A stretch of 25,707 nt of DNA from JAHEJB01 sp037969195 (GCA_037969195.1 JBBKWZ010000193.1:1-25707), one strand, 5' to 3'; numbered from the stretch's first letter, positions 1-8,112 are shown. Notes: generated by a model not told the origin, from the letters alone. Made by a program: numbers and translations.

Positions 1-239
1 CAAGAAACCGTCACGATCCCAGCGATCATGTCAAGGTATCGCCGACCCTTCTCATCGAACACGTACTGCATGTGGCCCTCGACCAACATGAGCGGTTCCG
101 AGTACAGCAAGAACAGCGATGGGTGGACGAACTTCTGGCGCTGCGCAAGCACCTCTTCACGCGACGGCCCGTCGTACGGTGCCGGTTGATGTTCGCAAGG
201 CGGTATCCCCACGATGGATTCAACAGTGACTTCGGCCAT
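1..239 (-). CDS. Class III PLP aminotransferase, N-terminal part (AGXT2 / beta-alanine aminotransferase-like), truncated by window edge
   Basis: Reading the minus strand from an ATG at 239 gives an open frame that runs off the left edge (79 codons visible). The residues around positions 36-79 read HPSLFLLYSEPLMLVEG, then QYVFDEKGRRYLDMIAGIVTVS. This is the typical N-terminus of class III (omega) aminotransferases of the alanine-glyoxylate aminotransferase 2 / plant PYD4 type, where a cofactor-domain strand is followed by the GRRYLD...GIVTVS segment. The catalytic lysine lies outside the window. The NCS1 permease and the beta-ureidopropionase-like amidase lie upstream on the same strand. In that setting the likely role is transamination of beta-alanine to malonate semialdehyde, or a related omega-amino acid or glyoxylate reaction. 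The family call is solid; the substrate is inferred from context only. Confidence 0.85.
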   Translation of the reverse strand, partial: MAEVTVESIVGIPPCEHQPAPYDGPSREEVLAQRQKFVHPSLFLLYSEPLMLVEGHMQYVFDEKGRRYLDMIAGIVTVS

Positions 240-298
240 GGTTTGTTCGATGTCTAAGCTTGAGTAGCAGCGTGCAAGGGGATGCTGAGCACTCCCAG

Positions 299-431
299 CT
301 TGTCATTCTGAGCGTAGTTCGTGCCCAACTCGTCGGGAGCCAACGTAGTCGAAGGATCTAGCACCTAACAAGCATCGAGCTAATCTCAGGCTAGATCCTT
401 CGACTCGCTGGCGCTCGCTCAGGATGACAAG
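299..431. repeat. Imperfect inverted-repeat element between aminotransferase and permease genes
   Basis: Outer arms of 16 nt (299-314 and 416-431) are reverse complements with one mismatch and read CTTGTCATTCTGAGCG on the left. Inner arms of 15 nt, GTCGAAGGATCTAGC at 348-362 and its exact complement at 390-404, are perfect. The left side has 33 nt between outer and inner arms and the right side has 11 nt, so the element is asymmetric. It resembles the dispersed intergenic palindromes that begin TCATTCTGAGCG and occur in many bacterial genomes. No transposase is encoded. The rest of 240-511 holds no coding region I can support. Confidence 0.7.
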
Positions 432-511
432 ATGGGAGAAAGAATGTAATGGCCAACGCCCGGAGCGTGAAGGCTTCCTTCGCCCTCGGCTGGTTTCGTT
501 TCAAAAGTTTG

Positions 512-2017
512 TCAGTCGAATGTCGACGGCTGTGACGCCCGGAATTCGGCGGGCGGAAACGCCCGCGTCAGGCCCCAGTGTACGAGCCCAGCCAGCAGCA
601 GACTGACGAACCAAGCGTACGGATAGATCGCGTCAAAAATCGGCGCGACGTGAAATGAGCCGCCGGACGCCTGCGCCAGAAAGCCTGGGACGTTCGGAAG
701 GATCCCGGCCAGCATGGCAACAATCGCCCGCCAGTTGAATCCGCTCCCGCCAAACGCATACTGCCCGTCTGTTCGGTAGAGGTCGTCAGTATCGAGGTTG
801 GCGCGCCGCAGGATGAAATAGTCAACCAGCATGACACCAGCGATCGAGCCCAACAGCGCACTATAGCCGATCAGCCACGTAAAGATGTAGTTCGAGAGGT
901 CGGTGTACAGTTTCCAGGGAAAAATCAGGATCCCAATCACGCCCGTAATCAGTCCTCCTCGTTTGAACGAGATGACGCGCGGCCACAGGTTAGAAAAGTC
1001 GTTGGCGGGGGAAACCACGTTGGCGGCAATGTTGGTTGAAAGCGTGGCGATCGTAAGCGCAAACAGTGCAAAACCGACGATCAGCTTACTGTCGAAGCGG
1101 CCCAGGAGCTGCACAGGGTCCCAGATAGCCTCGCCGAATACAAGCACTGTGGCGCTTGTCACCGCAATTCCGACGAACGAGTAAAGTGCCATGGTCGTTG
1201 GAAGCCCTATCGCCTGCCCCAGCATCTGATCTTTCTGAGATCGCGCGTAGCGGGTAAAGTCCGGGATGTTGAGCGAAAGGGTTGCCCAGAATCCAACCAT
1301 CGCCGTCAGATTCGGCCAGAAAACGGCCCAGAAGTTGAAATCGCCAGAAAGGTCGCCCCGTACCGCGGCTACGGTCTCATCCGAGAGCACACGCCCGAAC
1401 CCTCCACCTGCCGAAATGCCCCACCAAAGCAAACCAAGACCCACAAGCAGCAAAAACGGCGCTGCCAACGTCTCAAGCCATTTGATTGTGTCAATACCCG
1501 CGAGGATGACAGCGATGTTGATGGCCCAGAAGACGAGGAAGCAGGCAAGCTGGCCAAACGAGAGCCCAATAACCGGGATCAAATCAGCCGACCCGGCGGG
1601 CTCGAACCCAAAAAGAACGGAGCACAGGATATAAATGGCAGAGCCGCCGATCCATGCCTGAATACCAAACCAGCCGCAGGCGACGAGCGCGCGCATCAGC
1701 GCCGGGATGTTTGCACCGAGCGTCCCGAACGACGACCGAATGAGCACTGGAAACGGCACACCGTACTTGGTGCCCGCGTGGGCGTTAAGCATCATCGGCA
1801 CCAGCACAATCAGATTGCCGAGCGTGATGGTTAGCAGCGCCTGTTCCCACGTCATCCCCTGCGAGATCAGCCCGGCCGCGAGCGTGTACGTTGGGATGCA
1901 TACGGCCATGCCGACCCACAGCGCCGAGATATTCCACATCCCCCACGTTCGGCCCTCCATCGGGACGGGCGCGAGGTCCTCGTTGTAGAGGGGAGAATTT
2001 CGGATGTCAGAGTGCAT
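512..2017 (-). CDS. NCS1 family nucleobase/hydantoin/allantoin permease
   Basis: This 501-residue, strongly hydrophobic protein has about 12 predicted membrane helices. The family N-terminal pattern is present: a soluble start with NEDLAPVP, then RTWGMWNISALWVGMAV, and the motif YGVPFPVLIRSSFG in the region of helix 3. Later segments include LNIPDFTRYARSQKDQ and the C-terminal ADYF/VDYFILRR-type motif. These are hallmarks of NCS1 symporters such as Mhp1 and allantoin, uracil or cytosine permeases. Length matches the family. It lies downstream of an amidase of the beta-ureidopropionase type and upstream of a class III aminotransferase on the same strand, so it probably imports uracil, dihydrouracil, hydantoin or a related ureide. 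The exact substrate cannot be read from sequence. The start at 2017 is the first in-frame ATG and leaves a normal cytoplasmic N-terminus. Confidence 0.9.
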   Translation of the reverse strand: MHSDIRNSPLYNEDLAPVPMEGRTWGMWNISALWVGMAVCIPTYTLAAGLISQGMTWEQALLTITLGNLIVLVPMMLNAHAGTKYGVPFPVLIRSSFGTLGANIPALMRALVACGWFGIQAWIGGSAIYILCSVLFGFEPAGSADLIPVIGLSFGQLACFLVFWAINIAVILAGIDTIKWLETLAAPFLLLVGLGLLWWGISAGGGFGRVLSDETVAAVRGDLSGDFNFWAVFWPNLTAMVGFWATLSLNIPDFTRYARSQKDQMLGQAIGLPTTMALYSFVGIAVTSATVLVFGEAIWDPVQLLGRFDSKLIVGFALFALTIATLSTNIAANVVSPANDFSNLWPRVISFKRGGLITGVIGILIFPWKLYTDLSNYIFTWLIGYSALLGSIAGVMLVDYFILRRANLDTDDLYRTDGQYAFGGSGFNWRAIVAMLAGILPNVPGFLAQASGGSFHVAPIFDAIYPYAWFVSLLLAGLVHWGLTRAFPPAEFRASQPSTFD

Positions 2018-2073
2018 TGTGCGCGTGGTTGGTCAGAACGAACGCGCAAGGCTGGCCTCTCGACAATGCTGAT

Positions 2074-2156
2074 GTCATTGCGAGCGAAGCGAAGCAATCT
2101 CGCAGGGTTGCAGAAAAACCATGAGATTGCCGCGTCGCTTCGCTCCTCGCAATGAC
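2074..2156. repeat. Palindromic TCATTGCGAG-type repeat between permease and amidase genes
   Basis: The left arm 2074-2101 starts GTCATTGCGAGCGAAGCGAA and ends in CAATCTC. The right arm 2123-2156 is its near-complement, with short insertions (GAG and CGC/G blocks). Together they could form a long cruciform or RNA hairpin. The central 21 nt are not paired. The element resembles the widespread GTCATTGCGAGGAGCGAAGCG intergenic repeats. It shares the TCATT..GAGCG end with the element at 299-431 but differs in the core. It fills most of the gap (2018-2188) between two genes of the same presumed pathway. Confidence 0.75.
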
Positions 2157-2188
2157 ACCATTGGGTGTCCCCGGTTCAGGTTTCGAAT

Positions 2189-3058
2189 TCACGGCCGTAC
2201 CGTGGCCTCGTACGTCTCCGGCCGCCGGTCACGGTAGAACTGCCAAACATTACGAACCTCCTTGATCAGGTCGAGGTCGAGGTCGGCCACAAGCACGGCG
2301 TCTCCTTCGCGTGGGGCTTCAGCTACGATTTGCCCACGGGGATTGGCGAAGTACGATGTACCGTAAAACTCACCGATGTTCCAGGGACCTTCCATTCCCG
2401 GCCGGTTGATCGCGCCGACAAAATACATGTTCGCGCACGCCGCTGCAGGCTGTTCAAGCTTCCAGAGGTACTCACTCAGTCCGGCCACGGTCGCCGACGG
2501 ATTGAAAACTATCTCTGCACCGTTCAGCCCCAGCTCCCTCCAACCCTCGGGGAAATGCCGGTCGTAGCAGATATACACGCCCACTTTCCCGACTGCCGTA
2601 TCGAACACCGGGTAGCCCATGTTGCCGGGACGGAAGTAGAACTTTTCCCAGAAGCCGGGATCGCAGTGAGGGATATGGATTTTCCGAAACTTGCCCAGAT
2701 ACGAGCCATCGGCATCGATAACGGCGGCTGTGTTGTAGTAGACGCCGGTCAAGTCCTCCTCGTACATGGGCACGACGATCACCATGCTGTGCTTCTTCGC
2801 GAGGTCCTGCATTACTCGCGTCGTGGGGCCATCCGGGATTCGCTCCGTCAGCCCATACCATTTGGTTTCCTGCTCTGCCGCGAAGTACGGTCCGTTGAAT
2901 AGCTCTTGCAGGCAGACGACCTGCGCGCCTTTTTCGGCCGCTTCCTCGATCAAACCCACATGCTTGTCGAGCATCGATTGCTTAATCGTTTCGATGGGAC
3001 TTTCAGCGCTTTCGGAAAGCGTTGCCTGAATGAGCGCGGCGCGGACGATGCGGGGCAT
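2189..3058 (-). CDS. Nitrilase-superfamily amidase, probable beta-ureidopropionase (N-carbamoyl-beta-alanine amidohydrolase)
   Basis: From the ATG at 3058 the protein has 289 residues, normal for the family. The nitrilase triad is visible: Glu52 in LQELF, Lys126 in GKFRKIHIPH and Cys164 in YICYDRHFPEGWR. Long stretches such as PGFWEKFYFRPGN, NPSATVAGLSEYLWKLEQPA and VWQFYRDRRPETYE fit the bacterial beta-ureidopropionase/N-carbamoyl amidase branch. A longer in-frame start exists at 3109. The start at 3058 is preferred because AAAGGA sits about 5 nt upstream and MPRIVRAALIQ is the usual family N-terminus. Likely reaction: N-carbamoyl-beta-alanine to beta-alanine, CO2 and ammonia, the third step of reductive pyrimidine degradation. 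The neighbouring permease and aminotransferase support this. N-carbamoylputrescine amidase is a less likely alternative. Confidence 0.85.
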   Translation of the reverse strand: MPRIVRAALIQATLSESAESPIETIKQSMLDKHVGLIEEAAEKGAQVVCLQELFNGPYFAAEQETKWYGLTERIPDGPTTRVMQDLAKKHSMVIVVPMYEEDLTGVYYNTAAVIDADGSYLGKFRKIHIPHCDPGFWEKFYFRPGNMGYPVFDTAVGKVGVYICYDRHFPEGWRELGLNGAEIVFNPSATVAGLSEYLWKLEQPAAACANMYFVGAINRPGMEGPWNIGEFYGTSYFANPRGQIVAEAPREGDAVLVADLDLDLIKEVRNVWQFYRDRRPETYEATVRP

Positions 3059-3159
3059 AGAAATCCTTTGGGCGAGTTGTTTAAAGTGGTGACTGCGGAA
3101 TTTAGACAAACGAGCACGATATCTCGCCGATCATGCTGGCAAGTCGCACCCTACCTCAA

Positions 3160-3193
3160 ACACAAAAGCCGAACCCCTAAAAGGAATTCGGCT
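3160..3193 (-). terminator. Intrinsic terminator of the LVIVD-repeat gene
   Basis: Read on the minus strand, AGCCGAA (3193-3187) pairs with TTCGGCT (3173-3167) across a 13-nt loop and is followed by TTTGTGTTTG. It lies about 40 nt after the stop codon at 3234. Confidence 0.65.
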
Positions 3194-3233
3194 GCTGCGC
3201 AAATGAAAGATTTTAGAGGAATGCTCCACATAT

Positions 3234-4322
3234 CTACAGCTCCCCGTCCTCCCTCCACCTGAGAACCGTCAATTGGCCGGTCATGTCACTTCCGTAGATG
3301 TAGCCCGAAGGTGACGGAAGCGTAGCTCCCCAGTTTCCCCTCATCGAGACTTCGTCGTCCTTGGCGTAGGTGTCGTGGTGGCCCAACTCGACAGGATTCT
3401 CCATGTCTGAGATATCGAGGACATAAATGCCGGATGTGTAGTGAGCCACGACGGCACGGTCGCCCTTGACGAGCACGTTATGGGCAAGACGGCTAACGCC
3501 TAACCATTCACCGACGAGCGTCGGATTATCGTAGTCCGCGAGATCCCACACTTTGATGGATTTGTATGCGGTCTCTTCCGTCGTAAGCACGTAGCGCCCG
3601 TCATCTGTCGGCCAAATGTTGTGGACGTAGCCAGCGGCAGGAATCGTTACACGCGAAAGCAACACAGGGTTGGCCTTATCGGTCGTATCCCAGACTGTAA
3701 AGGTTGGCTGCCGGCCCTCTGCTACATAAACGATGTTGCCCCGCGCGTAGATATCGTGCACGTCGCCTACGGGAAGCGCACCGACAATCTCAGGAGAGGT
3801 TGGATTGGCCAGACTCACGATCTCTACTGCCGATCCGTTCGAGTTGAGCACGTACGCGTGGCCGGCTTCTGTATCGATCGATAAGTTGTGCGATGAAACG
3901 AGTTCGTCGTTCCCTCCGCGGTAGACGCCTACTTCAACGGCGCGCGCGGGCAGGCCGCTCAAGTCGATAATCTGTAGTCCTTCGCTGTGCCCGTAGGCTT
4001 CGCTGACCACGTACGCATAGTTTTGATATGTCTTGATGTCGCGCCAATACCAGTGTGCACGCTCGGTTGGACCAGGGACCCGCGCCACAACGTCTAGGGA
4101 TGGCACGGCCACAATCGAAACGCCTTCGATATCACCCATGATGGCATACTCAGAGCCGTCGTCGGCTACGTAGCCCCACACATCCGAGCCGCCTGTCTCC
4201 AGCGTGTCTGAGAGGAAAGCTGGTAAGTCGACGGTGCCGATGAATTCCAGGTTCTGCGACTGCGCAGTAGTGAAAATCGTGGCCGCGAGAAGGCACAGGG
4301 CGATGAAATTGAAACGATGCAT
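3234..4322 (-). CDS. Exported LVIVD-repeat beta-propeller protein ('choice-of-anchor B' family type)
   Basis: This is a 362-residue protein with an N-terminal signal peptide: a basic start, hydrophobic residues 7-19, and a likely cleavage near AQSQ at 20-23. The mature part is a run of repeats in the style of 'GLQIIDLSGLPARAVEVG', 'AVEIVSLANPTSPEIVG', 'TFTVWDTTDKANPVLLS', 'SIKVWDLADYDNPTLVG' and 'GIYVLDISDMENPVELG'. Each pairs a V.D..D..NP element with a following strand, which is typical of LVIVD repeats and predicts a beta-propeller. HDIYARG, VHNIWPTDDG and LAHNVLVKG are matching inter-repeat strands with histidines. It ends after the repeats with no sorting domain, so it is probably periplasmic or secreted. 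Biochemical function is unknown. GAGG lies about 9 nt upstream of the start. Confidence 0.8.
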   Translation of the reverse strand: MHRFNFIALCLLAATIFTTAQSQNLEFIGTVDLPAFLSDTLETGGSDVWGYVADDGSEYAIMGDIEGVSIVAVPSLDVVARVPGPTERAHWYWRDIKTYQNYAYVVSEAYGHSEGLQIIDLSGLPARAVEVGVYRGGNDELVSSHNLSIDTEAGHAYVLNSNGSAVEIVSLANPTSPEIVGALPVGDVHDIYARGNIVYVAEGRQPTFTVWDTTDKANPVLLSRVTIPAAGYVHNIWPTDDGRYVLTTEETAYKSIKVWDLADYDNPTLVGEWLGVSRLAHNVLVKGDRAVVAHYTSGIYVLDISDMENPVELGHHDTYAKDDEVSMRGNWGATLPSPSGYIYGSDMTGQLTVLRWREDGEL

Positions 4323-4416
4323 TGTTGGGCCTCAGTGGGGATGGTGGGCCATCAACATAAGGGCGAGCGAGTTTTCCTCAAACGAGAATATTCTGCCTCC
4401 CAAAACACTCCAGGCC

Positions 4417-5235
4417 CTACTCAATTGATCGCGAACAGTCCACGCGTGCTGAAGCGCTCGTGCTTTCCCCCAGATTTAGAAGTTTTCGGATGCTGATGAT
4501 GGCCAATCCAAATCCGCCAAAAAGAGCGAGGAATGGCAACACGAGCGCTTCAAGCGGAAAGACTAACGCGAGGGTAATGAGTAGCAATTGGAAGCCAAGT
4601 CCCATCGTCGAGACCGACGTCATAAACCAGTTCGGCAGCGGTTCGGAGATGGTGTCGTCGCCTTCCATGGCCAAAATCAGACGGTCGAATGCGCCGTAGC
4701 AAAGCAAATACACACGGTGGAGGATCGCTACGATTCGCGGACTTTCGTACGGAAACGGCTGCGGCTGTTCGAATTCGTTGACGCGACTCGTAGTGTCGCC
4801 GCCCAATGAACGGCGCTGGTTCAGGTAGTAATAGTTGTAGACGGATCCCTGGAATTCCAGTGAGAAAAATGCCAGTACCGCAACCGCGACAGAGACATCT
4901 ATTACCATGTAAAGCGAGGCGACGACACCGAGGTTGATCACGAAATCAAATACCGAGTCGAGATATCGTCCCGTATGTGATGGGCGTTCCCGAACGCGTG
5001 CCATTTCACCATCGGCCGCGTCGAGTACGTTCTTGAGCATTAGAAGCACTGCCGCCACCAAATAATGCCCCGCTAGGATGCAAGCGATGCTCGCCAGCCC
5101 AGCTACGAAAAACGCAAATGTGAGTTGGATGGATGTCACGCGCGTTGGACTCAGCGTCTCCACCACCCAGATCGCGATGGGGCGTGCGTAATCGGACAGA
5201 TCAAGAAAGCGATTGCCCTCGGGCAGCTTGGACAT
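4417..5235 (-). CDS. CDP-alcohol phosphatidyltransferase family membrane protein
   Basis: This 272-residue multi-pass membrane protein carries the complete family signature D-G-x2-A-R-x8-G-x3-D-x3-D as D75 G76, A79 R80, G89, D93 and D97, within LDAADGEMARVRERPSHTGR and the residues after it. These aspartates bind the metal and the CDP group. Hydrophobic helices flank the motif (about 36-67, 99-130, 205-255). Such enzymes transfer a phosphoalcohol from a CDP-activated donor in phospholipid or related polar lipid synthesis. The acceptor cannot be deduced from the motif. The N-terminus (about 1-25) is soluble. It is a single gene between the LVIVD-repeat gene and the redoxin gene, separated from the latter by a terminator. 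The Shine-Dalgarno sequence is weak. Confidence 0.85.
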   Translation of the reverse strand: MSKLPEGNRFLDLSDYARPIAIWVVETLSPTRVTSIQLTFAFFVAGLASIACILAGHYLVAAVLLMLKNVLDAADGEMARVRERPSHTGRYLDSVFDFVINLGVVASLYMVIDVSVAVAVLAFFSLEFQGSVYNYYYLNQRRSLGGDTTSRVNEFEQPQPFPYESPRIVAILHRVYLLCYGAFDRLILAMEGDDTISEPLPNWFMTSVSTMGLGFQLLLITLALVFPLEALVLPFLALFGGFGLAIISIRKLLNLGESTSASARVDCSRSIE

Positions 5236-5271
5236 TCCGTCTTAGTCTTTTTGGATGGGAGGGTGCGTCCG

Positions 5272-5311
5272 AAAATTAAACCGCCTCCGCGTCTTGACGA
5301 CCCGGAGGCGG
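5272..5311 (-). terminator. Intrinsic terminator after the redoxin/DsbD pair
   Basis: On the minus strand CCGCCTCCG (5311-5303) pairs perfectly with CGGAGGCGG (5289-5281) across a 13-nt loop and is followed by TTTAATTTT. It lies 27 nt after the redoxin stop codon and marks the end of the DsbD-redoxin transcript. Confidence 0.85.
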
Positions 5312-5337
5312 CTGAAAAACCCGTCAGGGACTGCCGA

Positions 5338-5949
5338 TCAAGAACCGTATTTCACTGAGCAACCGTACGGCTGCGTTGTCGCTGGCGAGACAGCATTGCC
5401 CGCCATCGCAGCGTCCAATGCATTCGCAACGTAAGGTGTCGCAGTAGCAAGCGTGGCAGGATCGGGCGATGGGCGATCATCAATCGCACCGTTATAGACG
5501 ATCTCACCTGCCGGATTAATCACAAACATGTGCGGCGTGGTTCGCGCCCCATAGGCATGGCCGACCGTTCCCGAGGCATCAATCAAGACAGCCGTCTGGT
5601 GGCCGTTGTGTGCCGTGGTTCGTGCGTTCATCTCGTCGTTTGAGAAATAACCCTGCTGGCCGGGGGAGGAGGAGACGATGGAAAGCCACACAACTCCGTC
5701 ACCTGTGTACTGCTCCTGCAGAGACTGCATGTTGTCGCCGTTGTAATGCTTGCGGACAAATGGACAGTCGTAGTTGAGCCACTCAAGGACGACCCACTGA
5801 CCTTCGTAATCGGATAGCGTGTGCTGCTGATCGTACGTGTCGGTCAGCGTAAAATCGGGGGCATCGGTGCTTGGCTGAAGGACGGCACCGGGCAACGTAG
5901 CCGCGACGAGTGCCAAGCCGAAGATGGCTGGAATGATTGAACGTTTCAT
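5338..5949 (-). CDS. Exported redoxin (AhpC/TSA-thioredoxin fold), partner of DsbD
   Basis: This 203-residue protein has a signal peptide (MKRS, hydrophobic 5-23, cleavage near 23-26). The thioredoxin-fold core starts with APDFTLTDTYDQQHTLSDYEG and continues VVLEWLNYDCPFVRKHY with Cys62. A cis-Pro segment follows at TTPHMFVI (Pro139), then GEIVYNGAIDD. This is the 'DCPFVRKHY' class of thioredoxin-like proteins. It lacks a CxxC pair: Cys62 stands alone, and the only other cysteine is Cys197 in the C-terminal tail (PYGCSVKYGS). A Cys62-Cys197 disulfide is a reasonable inference. The dsbD-like stop codon is 21 nt upstream on the same strand, so the two are almost certainly co-transcribed and the redoxin likely receives electrons from DsbD. 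Substrate unknown; peroxiredoxin-like activity is possible. Confidence 0.85.
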   Translation of the reverse strand: MKRSIIPAIFGLALVAATLPGAVLQPSTDAPDFTLTDTYDQQHTLSDYEGQWVVLEWLNYDCPFVRKHYNGDNMQSLQEQYTGDGVVWLSIVSSSPGQQGYFSNDEMNARTTAHNGHQTAVLIDASGTVGHAYGARTTPHMFVINPAGEIVYNGAIDDRPSPDPATLATATPYVANALDAAMAGNAVSPATTQPYGCSVKYGS

Positions 5950-5970
5950 GATTCGGGAAGGGGTTGATGT

Positions 5971-8112
5971 TCAGGGAGATACAATTCGAGAATCGGATGC
6001 CACGGCAACCGGAAGGCTATCGAGCGCGTCGGTTACAATACCTGCGCTAAGGATCGCAGGGAGAAGAACAGGGTCGCCGTTCGGCGGATAGAGCACATAG
6101 AGTGGGACACCACTTCGGCCAAAGCCTTCAAGCGCAGCCGTGATGACGGGATCGCGCTGCGTCCAGTCGGCGCGGAATCGGATTACGCCTTTATCGCGGA
6201 AGGCGTCCTGGACGGCCGAGGTGTTAAGAGCAATTGCTTTGTTCGCCTGGCACGAAAGGCACCATGCGGCCGTGAAATCAATAAACACGGGTTGTCCAGC
6301 GGCTACGAGGCGATCCACCTCTGCGGGATCGAAAGTCAGCCAGTCGGAATCAGCGGACTGGCTTGAATGGGCCTCTGCAGTTTGCCCAACACCTACGCCG
6401 GTAGCAACGATCGCAAGAATCAACGCTAGAGCCACCATCGTCAGAGCAACCCCTCGTTGACGCGGCGAGTTCGTCGGGAGTCCCCAGCGACCGAGGATCC
6501 AGGCGCCGAAGCCAAACGCGGTCATCGCCAAAAGCAGGAAGGCTGCGCCATTAATTCCTGTTTGAAGTCCGAACACCCAAACCAGCCACACAGCCGTTGC
6601 AAATAGCGGGAAAGCAAGCGCCTGCTTGAGCGTCTCCATCCATTGTCCTGGCTTTGGCAAACGTTGGATCCACTGAGGGAAAAGGGAGAGAAGCACGTAG
6701 GGGGTCGCCATCCCGATACCCAAGACCCCGAACACAGAAAGCGAACTCAACGCCGGTTGTGCGAGCGCGTACCCAAGCGCGGCGCCCATGAACGGTGCGG
6801 TGCAGGGTGTGGCGACTACGGTTGCGAGTACGCCACTCCAGAACGCACCGCCGAGTCCTTCCTTGTTGTCGAGCCTTCCACCGGCACTCGCCAATCCGAA
6901 TCCGATTTCGAACACGCCAACGAGCATTAAGCCAAGGGCAAACATCAGCAGCGCAAGTCCGCCAACGAGCCAAGGACTTTGAAGCTGGAATCCCCAACCG
7001 AGTTGTTCGCCACCTGCACGAAGAGCCAACAACACGCCTGCCAGCAGCAAGAACGAGACAATCACTCCAAGCCCGAACATCAGCCCGTGATTACGTAGTG
7101 TTGCCCGACTATGGTCGCGGCCCTGCGCGAATCCCAAAATCTTGATCGATAGAATCGGGAAGACGCACGGCATGAGGTTGAGAATCAACCCGCCAATAAA
7201 TGCGAATAGTAGCGCGAACAGAAATGACATCGACGCATCGTTTGCCGGTCGCGATGCAACGTCCATCGGTGATAGCTCAGCGTCAACGGAAAGAGCGCGG
7301 TGCGTGCCGTTCCACGTCTCTCCCTCCTCAAGTACGAGTGCTCCAGTCAATCGATGCGGTGAGCCATCGGCGAACTCCGACGCCACCAATTCAACCGTGT
7401 AGCCGTCGTCCGTTTGTTGGAACGCCTGCGCTTCTGCATGCTGGAGAACTGCCTTTTCGTTCGCGAAGAAGAACGCACCATCAAAATTAGGAAATGCCGC
7501 CCCATCAGATGTCAACTCCAACCGATAGCCGGTTTCGGTCGGTGTTGCGCGAACAATCCATGCGTCTTCAACCAACGGAAAAGCCGATCGGGTCGTCGAG
7601 AACGCTTCCGCCCAATCTGGATTGGGGGTCGGCTCGCCTGCAGAAACAGGCAAGGTCAACGAAACTTCCTGCTCTGCGGGCAGGCAAACGTCAGCGCAGA
7701 TCAACCAGACTGCCTTGCCTTGGAGCGTTATGGAGTCATCACTGAAATCGGCTGTTAATTCAACCTGCATTGGCAGGAGAACTTCGTGGCTGTACCCGTA
7801 CGATGTTAGAGGCGGCTGATCAATGCGTTCAGGGAAAGGCCACTGAATCGAACCGGCTTCTACACCTTCTGGAAGCCGCCATTGTACTTCCGAAGGCATT
7901 CCAGCATCGCCAGGGTTTATCCAGTAACTGTGCCAGTCGGGGTCCATTGTCATCCATAAACCCACCTCAATCGGCTGTCCGGCACGAGCTGACTGCATCT
8001 CGGCCACTAACCGCGCATCCGAATGCGGGCTCGGATCGCGCTCTTGCGCCGTCGCAATCGGCGCAACGAGCAGCAGAGCAAGCATTAAGGACGGCAAATA
8101 GCGAATCATCAT
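5971..8112 (-). CDS. dsbD: Thiol:disulfide interchange protein DsbD-like (N-terminal sensor domain, 8-TM core, thioredoxin domain)
   Basis: From the ATG at 8112 the protein has 713 residues. Order of parts: signal peptide 1-23; periplasmic N-terminal domain about 30-285 with the cysteine pair Cys139 and Cys143 (ICADVC); DsbD membrane core about 293-545 with the two diagnostic cysteines Cys316 (NLMPCVFPILSIK) and Cys437 (ATPCTAPFMGAALG); C-terminal thioredoxin domain with Cys618-Leu-Ser-Cys621 (AAWCLSCQANK). All three redox pairs for relaying electrons from cytoplasmic thioredoxin to the periplasm are present. The open frame extends upstream to 8178, but the extra 22 residues would bury the signal peptide, so 8112 (or the adjacent ATG at 8109) is preferred. 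It is followed after 21 nt by the exported redoxin, its probable client. Confidence 0.9.
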   Translation of the reverse strand: MMIRYLPSLMLALLLVAPIATAQERDPSPHSDARLVAEMQSARAGQPIEVGLWMTMDPDWHSYWINPGDAGMPSEVQWRLPEGVEAGSIQWPFPERIDQPPLTSYGYSHEVLLPMQVELTADFSDDSITLQGKAVWLICADVCLPAEQEVSLTLPVSAGEPTPNPDWAEAFSTTRSAFPLVEDAWIVRATPTETGYRLELTSDGAAFPNFDGAFFFANEKAVLQHAEAQAFQQTDDGYTVELVASEFADGSPHRLTGALVLEEGETWNGTHRALSVDAELSPMDVASRPANDASMSFLFALLFAFIGGLILNLMPCVFPILSIKILGFAQGRDHSRATLRNHGLMFGLGVIVSFLLLAGVLLALRAGGEQLGWGFQLQSPWLVGGLALLMFALGLMLVGVFEIGFGLASAGGRLDNKEGLGGAFWSGVLATVVATPCTAPFMGAALGYALAQPALSSLSVFGVLGIGMATPYVLLSLFPQWIQRLPKPGQWMETLKQALAFPLFATAVWLVWVFGLQTGINGAAFLLLAMTAFGFGAWILGRWGLPTNSPRQRGVALTMVALALILAIVATGVGVGQTAEAHSSQSADSDWLTFDPAEVDRLVAAGQPVFIDFTAAWCLSCQANKAIALNTSAVQDAFRDKGVIRFRADWTQRDPVITAALEGFGRSGVPLYVLYPPNGDPVLLPAILSAGIVTDALDSLPVAVASDSRIVSP

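Noticed and set aside
299..431. CRISPR array or insertion sequence at the inverted repeats
   Set aside because: There are only single inverted pairs, with no regularly spaced direct repeats, no cas genes and no transposase.
2165..2902. Plus-strand open frame of 245 codons opposite the amidase
   Set aside because: It is antisense to a gene with a full catalytic triad and strong family motifs; its translation has no recognisable domain.
3059..3109. Longer start for the amidase
   Set aside because: The added 17 residues are not family-like, and AAAGGA precedes the ATG at 3058.
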